A stretch of DNA of 64,000 nucleotides. Source: Filosporella fistucella (Eukaryota > Ascomycota > Leotiomycetes > Helotiales). Position numbers and translations under genes: made by a program. Below are positions 57,891 to 64,000 of this stretch, one piece after another. The stretch covers positions 992,001 through 1,056,000 of the forward strand of contig JAQJZZ010000001.1 of the NCBI GenBank assembly GCA_030077755.1, written 5' to 3'. The notes below the pieces were generated by a model. The model worked only from the letters and a program-made list of their open reading frames with translations, searched no databases and was not told the DNA's origin. Position 1 is the stretch's first letter, and each line of letters opens with the position of its first letter.

Positions 57891-58473
57891 CATGAATGCC
57901 GTTATTGAAAATACCTGCTCTCTCCGGTTTAAAGATTTAGCTTTTATCTATTATCCCTCGCGTTTAATTTGAGTTTAGTTTACCAGTTCTTCTTTTGAAA
58001 CGCCTGACTGCCGTGGCATTCCTGAAATCCACGGCTTTATCGTTAGGCCTCTTCTCGTCTTCGGCTTCAATCTAAATTCACTCTTATATCCTATACACGA
58101 GGAATCGTATGACATAGCAAAAGTTTGCAATATGAATAACTATCTTCCAAAAACTTCAATACCATCACATATGATTATCTACTTTCCTAAGCAGGCTATA
58201 ATATGGCTAGCATTCTCTCACTTGTATCTTTGGCAATTTGAAAGTGCATACGCTCGATTCTTCACTTGAGCTTCTTCTTTTATCTCCTATCGTGCTGTAG
58301 ATAGTATTGGCCAGATATTCGGCGTGAAGTCGATTATTGTAAAGTGCATAGGAATTATACGCGGCAAATTGTATAAGAGTGATCCGTAAGAGTTGTTTGG
58401 TGGATGCGCAGTGTTTCCTTGATTATTCCTCGGAACTTCCCTGAGACCCATCATCATGCCACTCCATGGGGTC
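57891..58473. other. AT-rich region without a supported gene
   Basis: No open frame with protein-like content. It holds the right end of the repeat array and non-coding DNA. Confidence 0.4.
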
Positions 58474-59070
58474 CTAGTCTTGATCTTCCTCGTCGGCTTG
58501 GTCTTCATCTTCGGTGAGGGCCTCTTCCTCAATATTATTTTGACAGCATTGCAGATTCGAATTGTATGCTTTCGAATGCCGTGGGTTGAGCGTGAACTTC
58601 ACAATTCCTCCAATCTGGTAATGGAGAATCCCATCTCACTCTCTTAATGTATTTCATATTCGACTTCTACGTGTTCAGACCCTTAATTTTTGAGCGATTT
58701 CACAATCTCTTCGCTTCTGGTTTTTATTTTCAGTTGCTACTTCATACTGTGTCCAGAGAGATTCGCTGGCACAAAACAAGCACCGGTCCAAGATCTACAG
58801 GTTTAAGGATTTCAAAGTGCCTTGGACATCGAATTGAGAACTACCTTAGGCATTATCAGGCGTTGCAACCTCAATCTGCGGTGATATCACGTGAGGTCTC
58901 AAAATGCGATCGCCATGGAGAGAGTACTCCGGCTTGGAGTTCTTGAGATTAGGATGGACAACTTGCTTGGTGCCAAGTAGGCTTCTGCTACAGATATACC
59001 CTCTAGATTGTACTTTTTTCTGGACTGCAGAATGTTTCATAATCGTGATCGCCCCAAATCGACTCTTCAT
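58474..59070 (-). pseudogene. Possible decayed ORF with acidic tail
   Basis: One minus-strand frame from ATG 59070 to TAG 58474 is interrupted by five stops. The first block has 74 codons (PEYSLHGDRILRPHVISPQI). Between stops it gives SESLWTQYEVATENKNQKRR, and the last block of 53 codons ends in an acidic tail (IEEEALTEDEDQADEEDQD). The composition is protein-like throughout, but a run of moderate open blocks can arise by chance, and every stop codon could derive from a C-to-T change, so the stop types prove nothing. No family recognised. Confidence 0.25.
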
Positions 59071-59838
59071 CTCTTAGCGGCTTTCGCCCGCTCCTGTTCC
59101 ATCACGCCTCTCAGGGGGTTGCTCGGTACTGTACTCAAATGTTAAAGCAGCAAGCAGCCAAGTCTCCCTCAACCTGAAGCCACAAAAGCAACTTACATTT
59201 GGCGAGCCGCTGTCTCACAACCATGAAATTAAACTTCTAGGGCTGAATCTGTACCTGTTCCCCTGCAAGGTACCATGTAACCCTGGAACTTTAGATCCTG
59301 CCTTCCGAGATCTGCAGCTAGCAAAAGAAAGAACAGAACAGTGCAGAACATCCAGGGAATTGCTGAATCTGATTGAAGATACTCAAGTAGTACTAGCATG
59401 GATGAAGGGAGAAAGCATTATCTAGTGAGTTGGCTAAGTTATAGTATGATCTTGGCCTTTATGGCGGAATTTTATGCTATTGATGCAATGCGGTATGGTT
59501 GCTATGTTGTATCCCCTGAAACTGGAAATACAGCTGAAAAAGGTAATCAGGCACGGGAACAGGGGGCACAGTTTGGATGGCAGGCAAGGTGCATAAGATA
59601 AGCTATCTTGAGGTCGTAGGAATTTCTATTTTCGGCCTGGATTGACATTCAGAGATAGGAGAAAGGACGTCTCTTTGCAGTGCTCGGATAATCACGTGTG
59701 GGTGGGCTCTCCCCTCCTCTCCCGGTCTGTAGGTGGTATCTGTTCGTGGTATTTCCTGTCAGCCTTGCGTGCATCTCTCTTCACTGAATACTGCCTAATG
59801 AATCATTTCAGCCTTGCGATATACTCAACCTAATCACC
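59071..59838. other. Intergenic region
   Basis: No supported gene. It ends in the promoter of the acyltransferase gene. Confidence 0.4.
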
Positions 59839-61344
59839 ATGAGACTTTCACGTCTCTCATCAGGAATCCTCAAAATGGAACTCAAAATCTCACTTCCACG
59901 AAACTTCCTCTACTCATTCGTCCCTCAGATATTCCGCACCAAATTCTTCAACGACCCCGCTCCTTCATCACGTATATACCCCACCTCCTGGCTCGATGGT
60001 CTCAGAGGTCTAGCAGCTCTCTGTGTATTCAATTTCCACTATCTATTTGCATACACAGATATAGCTGCAAAACCATGGGGCAGCGATTCCAAACATCTCT
60101 GGCTTATCGAGCTGCCCATCATAAGATTACCATATTTGGGGCTCCCAATGGTGAATCTGTTCTTCCTCGCGGCGGGTTATGTGATCAGTCTCAAGCCTTT
60201 ACAACTTATGCATAGCAATAGTGCTTCTTCTCGAGAGAAACTGTTGCAAACGATATGTTCTTCTGTCTTCAGGCGGCTATGGAGATTGTATCTTCCTGTG
60301 TTTGCTTCGACGCTGATGGTTGTTCTGTGTACTCGACTCGGCCTGTGGGAATTCATGCGAGTACCCATTACAGACCGGAAACTCTTTCCTGGTTCTCGGG
60401 AGAAACAATTACCACGTCTGGATACGCTTGGCCAGCAGCTTGGTCTTTGGGTCAGAGAAATGATCAAATTGACTTCAATTTGGGAATGGAAACCATTCTA
60501 CCCCCTCCATGATCCTCATCTTTGGACCATTGCATTCGAATTTCGGTCGTCGCTGGTGCTGTACCTAGGGCTGATATTGGTGGCAAAAACAACAATCTAT
60601 GTTAGAATGGGCTTATTGGCATCGCTGAGTGCATACTGCTTCTGTGGTGATAGATGGGAGATCGTGTTATATTTCTGGGGGGCAAGTCTGGCACAATGGG
60701 ATATCATACGTGCCCCACCAGCTACAAAAATCCTCCCTATCTCATCCAACGAAGAGAAAGAGTTCGAGAGTTTGCCTGATGTTCCAGACTCAGACAATCA
60801 TTGGAGCCCTCCCACAGCATCAACACTCGGTTCTGCTCAGATGAGGAGGTACGCCTGGAAAGTGATCTATGGAGCTTCTTTCTTTTTCGCCCTTTGGCTC
60901 CTATCATCCCCAACAACAGGCTACACTACAGCTTATGGCTATCAAACTCTCTCTTTTCTCATTCCGAGTTTCTGGAGCAGGAAAGAAAAGTTTCTGCCGG
61001 CCCTTGGAGGCACGCTCCTCATATTCTTACTCTCGAGTTGCTCACCAACCTCACTGGCTCATCGCATTCTCACAAGTTCACCCGTTCAGTACTTGGGAAA
61101 GGTCAGCTTTTCATTATATCTGATGCATGGTCCTTTGCTGCATCTATATGGCTACTATCTCCCGATTTTTGTGTGGAAGTTCGTTGATAAGGAGAGTGTA
61201 GCCGGTTATGTATTTGGACTGCTTGTAGGGTGGGCATTGAATCTTGGGGTTGCGCTGTGCGTTGCAGACGTGTTCTGCAGAGAGATTGATGGAAGATGTG
61301 TCAAGATTTCGAAATGGATCGAGGAGAAGTGTTTTGTTAAATAG
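59839..61344 (+). CDS. Acyltransferase-3 family integral membrane protein
   Basis: A single exon encodes 501 residues with about ten membrane helices. The opening motif YPTSWLDGLRGLAALCVFNF followed by His matches the family active-site region. FFLAAGYVISLKPLQLMHS and, near the end, GKVSFSLYLMHGPLLH correspond to conserved helices also seen in the 32.9-kb protein. A hydrophilic loop (about residues 300-340, SNEEKEFESLPDVPDSDNHW) splits the helices. It probably transfers an acyl group to a glycan or small molecule across a membrane; substrate unknown. An alternative start is the Met 12 codons downstream. Convergent with the next gene, 103 bases apart. Confidence 0.9.
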   Translation: MRLSRLSSGILKMELKISLPRNFLYSFVPQIFRTKFFNDPAPSSRIYPTSWLDGLRGLAALCVFNFHYLFAYTDIAAKPWGSDSKHLWLIELPIIRLPYLGLPMVNLFFLAAGYVISLKPLQLMHSNSASSREKLLQTICSSVFRRLWRLYLPVFASTLMVVLCTRLGLWEFMRVPITDRKLFPGSREKQLPRLDTLGQQLGLWVREMIKLTSIWEWKPFYPLHDPHLWTIAFEFRSSLVLYLGLILVAKTTIYVRMGLLASLSAYCFCGDRWEIVLYFWGASLAQWDIIRAPPATKILPISSNEEKEFESLPDVPDSDNHWSPPTASTLGSAQMRRYAWKVIYGASFFFALWLLSSPTTGYTTAYGYQTLSFLIPSFWSRKEKFLPALGGTLLIFLLSSCSPTSLAHRILTSSPVQYLGKVSFSLYLMHGPLLHLYGYYLPIFVWKFVDKESVAGYVFGLLVGWALNLGVALCVADVFCREIDGRCVKISKWIEEKCFVK

Positions 61345-61447
61345 TTTATGTTTAGCCCTTTTTTGCTCAAATGTTATATGAAACTCCGAACTCCAACCAG
61401 AGCTCCAAATCTACTTATCAATATTTGCCATTCTAGAATATAACAAA

Positions 61448-62761
61448 TCATGGCCACATGCAAGTTCCATACTGCGGTGTACTCATAGGTACACCATAAA
61501 TCTGACTATACTCATCGCTCAACAATTGCTCGCCCTGCAGATAACCCTCTACCTGACTCTCCAAATGCCTAACCAGCGCAATGTTCCACGCGAAACTTGA
61601 GTGTCCTATCCCAGCAAACTGGCCTGCTTTCAATAACACCAGGAAATCAACCAATCCCTGTTGATCCCATGCAAGTTCTTCCAGTTTCTTGAGGTCTTCG
61701 CCTTCTAGTAATTCATTCTTGGTGGTGACAGTGATAGCATATTCGGCTTTCGCATCATTCTTGAATCGTTCAATCTCTGTGTGATTTCCACTCGCAAGAT
61801 ACAATATCGGAAGTTGAGCAGCTGCCGCCTGATCAAGGAAAAGCCGAGACTGCACCTCGTATTTCGAGTTGTTGAAGCGGGTATCAAATGCTTTCACTGC
61901 ATCTGCCTCCGTCCTCAGATGAGCACCAAAATATCCGTTTTCTTGTATTCCTTTCGCTGGATTAAGAGCAAGTTGGTGTTTTTGAGCCAATGAGTAAAGA
62001 GTTGACGCAGCAAGATATCGAACATCTTCTCTGAATTTGAGGATCTTGCCGAAGTTTGCAGCGAATCCTGCAGAGTCGGTGTGGATAGGGTACTCAAGGT
62101 ATGCTCTTCCTAGCCCAACCAGAGCAGGAGATTCTGGAGTGATCTCGGTTTTGTTGAGTAGCCAGGTCTGGAATTGTTCGTGCCATTCTTCTGGATGCGT
62201 CCAACCTGTCGGAGGCAAGACTTTCTGAAGACTTCTTGGTACGAGAGTCAACTTCTTCTGGAGCGCTTTATGATTTGGGAAATCGGATATCTTATCATAG
62301 ATAGCCATTTGAGGACAGGCTGTGCGGAGAGAGGTAATGAAATGTTCTTTGTCGAGAAGATAGCTGAAATCTGCTCGGGCGGGGGTGTAAATATTGAAAA
62401 TGTCGTCTGGATTCCGTACTGTGATCTGTGGCACTACAACTGCCCCGCCGAACTCGATAGCATAGCGGATGCAATTCAGAATATGATTTCGTACATTCCC
62501 GATTCCACCAGCAATATGATCGCATGTTATGAGCAGATCAGGCGTCCATTCTTTGCTGGCACAGAGCTCTTGGATTGAAATGGGGTCGTTTTGACCTCCA
62601 ACTTCGACACTCAGAGCTTTTTGGATGAACTCTTCTTTGGTGTATGCTGGTGAAATATATGGCATTGACACTCGAAGAATGGTATAATCAAATGGGGAGA
62701 AAACAGTCCATAAAGTCATGGCAGAAATCAAAAGAATTAGCAACAAGAATTTCCTCGGCAT
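61448..62761 (-). CDS. Type II membrane glycosyltransferase, O-fucosyltransferase-like
   Basis: A single exon encodes 437 residues. An N-terminal anchor (KFLLLILLISAMTLWTVF) after a short basic start suggests a Golgi or ER type II membrane protein. The lumenal part has CDHIAGGIGNVRNHILNCIR (residues 80-99), the glycine-rich nucleotide-sugar motif of GDP-fucose O-fucosyltransferase-like proteins. GYFGAHLRTEADA matches the position where that family has the essential HxR-type segment, and FAGIGHSSFAWNIALVRH lies near the end. These enzymes transfer fucose from GDP-fucose to proteins or glycans. Fungal members are poorly studied, so the donor and acceptor are not certain. A GH29 fucosidase lies 8 kb away. 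Confidence 0.75.
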   Translation of the reverse strand: MPRKFLLLILLISAMTLWTVFSPFDYTILRVSMPYISPAYTKEEFIQKALSVEVGGQNDPISIQELCASKEWTPDLLITCDHIAGGIGNVRNHILNCIRYAIEFGGAVVVPQITVRNPDDIFNIYTPARADFSYLLDKEHFITSLRTACPQMAIYDKISDFPNHKALQKKLTLVPRSLQKVLPPTGWTHPEEWHEQFQTWLLNKTEITPESPALVGLGRAYLEYPIHTDSAGFAANFGKILKFREDVRYLAASTLYSLAQKHQLALNPAKGIQENGYFGAHLRTEADAVKAFDTRFNNSKYEVQSRLFLDQAAAAQLPILYLASGNHTEIERFKNDAKAEYAITVTTKNELLEGEDLKKLEELAWDQQGLVDFLVLLKAGQFAGIGHSSFAWNIALVRHLESQVEGYLQGEQLLSDEYSQIYGVPMSTPQYGTCMWP

Positions 62762-64000
62762 TCTACTGTAACCATGTCAGATTTCTCACTGAATCATGAC
62801 AATGCTGAACGATTACTTACAAACAAGAACCCCACATTCGAGCTTTCCCTTCTGAATTTGGGATATAAACATTATTTTTCATCGATAAAGGGATGTAGAA
62901 CTGCATGTCGGATATCTCAATTGTTCCTTTCTGGTGGAACTTGTCTCCGTCAAACCCAGTTTCAATCTTCAGACGAACGATCTTCAGTATCGGCTGACTG
63001 CGAGCCAACTGTAGTGGGGATAATTGAGCCATCCTCGATTGACATGCCCATCAGTATGCCGCTGCCCTTATCGCTCTCATCATTTACCTATTTTCTTTTC
63101 CCCTGCTAACCAAATAGCCAATCCATAGTCCAGGACGTTTTCGTGCTACCGCCTCTTCTCTCATGTGGCGTAAAATCCCAGCTTTGAGACATCATAACCC
63201 TCGATAACTAACCCCAGGCATCATCCAGATTATGAAACTATTGTCTTCAGCTAAAGTACCACGCCACCGCCATATGTCTTACTGTTTATGCACTATCAGA
63301 GTAGTCGGAAAAAGAAATGTGCAAGGAGAATAGAAGGCGCAAGTGCATCCATGCATCAGGGCGGAATGTGAAAAGGGGCGCCAAGCCAGACTCACTCCGT
63401 AACCGGCCACAACAGTCCTTCGGCGCTCTGAATGCACAGTGTCGGTGATTGTTTTTTCCCTCTTCCGAAATGCCTCAACGGTGGGCGCTGAAGATGTGGT
63501 GAGTCAATAGTGTCTGAGGTTTAAAGTAACGCTGACGTAGCCCGTCTCCGGCTGACCGCAGTGCAACTTCAAAGCGGCAGACGAATCTTACGGGCTTCTA
63601 TTGAGTCTAAAGGCTACCGATTTGGGGACCATAGATTTACCCAGACCCTTTTTGGGTGCATGGGCGGCAGAGCGGCAGGTACGAGTTGTTCTTGAGGTCG
63701 TTTTGTGTTGCTGCTTTTGAGGAGGCATGTATGTAATGTTAGCACCAATCACTCCCTGGGAGCATATTGCTCTGCCAGAAAGCATTTAATTACCATTTTC
63801 AGAAATTGAGCAGAAAGTATTTAGTGAAAAATTCCTAATTCGTCAAAGTAAAGGTTCCATCTTAAGAAGCACTAGCTGCACTACAAAGAATTCGAACGAC
63901 ATGTAAGTCACATGATACGCTTCCAAGAAGGACGGTTTTGACCATAATCTGCTGTATCTCATATGAACAAAGCACACAATTCCTGAAGTAGTACATGAGA
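62762..64000. other. Right-end region without a supported gene
   Basis: It contains the promoter of the fucosyltransferase-like gene. A 65-codon minus-strand frame (63588-63785) is basic but featureless. I see no RNA gene or repeat. Confidence 0.4.

Noticed and set aside
1..64000. tRNA, rRNA or CRISPR features
   Set aside because: No A/B-box pair with a foldable cloverleaf, no rRNA-like sequence and no spaced repeat array were found by reading; a tRNAscan-SE run would settle the tRNA question.

Overview
The window reads as nuclear DNA of a filamentous ascomycete (Pezizomycotina, probably Leotiomycetes). The genes carry short introns of about 45-90 nt with GTAAGT-like donors and CTNAC-like branch sites. 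Leaders are pyrimidine-rich, there are no operons, and the families are typical of mould genomes: F-box proteins, acyltransferase-3 proteins, an SSU1 sulfite pump, a Ste6-type ABC exporter and secreted plant-cell-wall enzymes. All intron/exon models were built by hand from splice signals and reading-frame continuity. Family names come from recognised motifs, not from a search.

Layout. 0.6-5.5 kb: an F-box protein, a membrane-anchored protein and a conserved fungal protein of unknown role. 7.6-8.1 kb: a Pro/Gln-rich ORF interrupted by a stop. 9.4-14.1 kb: SSU1-type sulfite exporter, beta-carbonic anhydrase and epoxide-hydrolase-like enzyme, followed by a probable gene relic (14.4-14.8 kb) and a promoter/leader that ends in a 27-codon ORF (15.2-15.5 kb). 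16.4-20.9 kb: a 1480-residue ABC exporter of Ste6 (a-factor pheromone) type. 21.6-22.3 kb: PBDC1/Ypl225w homologue. 23.9-26.2 kb: nine-exon NCS1 (Fur-type) nucleobase/allantoin permease. 26.9-29.2 kb: two closely spaced unknown genes.

30-43 kb is an accessory-looking stretch. It holds small genes and gene remnants coding for charged, coiled-coil-prone proteins, most of them cut by phase-1 introns. Three neighbouring loci share a K-S-x-I-Q-x-E/K-L-E-x-Y motif. An acyltransferase-3 gene lies among them, and a broken SF1 (Upf1-like) helicase with a 19-bp frameshifting duplication closes the stretch.

47.6-62.8 kb is carbohydrate-related. It has a secreted glycoside-hydrolase-like protein and a GH29 alpha-L-fucosidase (divergent pair), a PL3 pectate lyase with a GC-AG intron, an AT-rich RIP-like relic, a 124-bp tandem repeat array, a second acyltransferase-3 protein, and a GDP-fucose O-fucosyltransferase-like type II membrane protein. 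Together these suggest a plant-associated fungus. The fucose link between hydrolase and transferase is only an inference from proximity.
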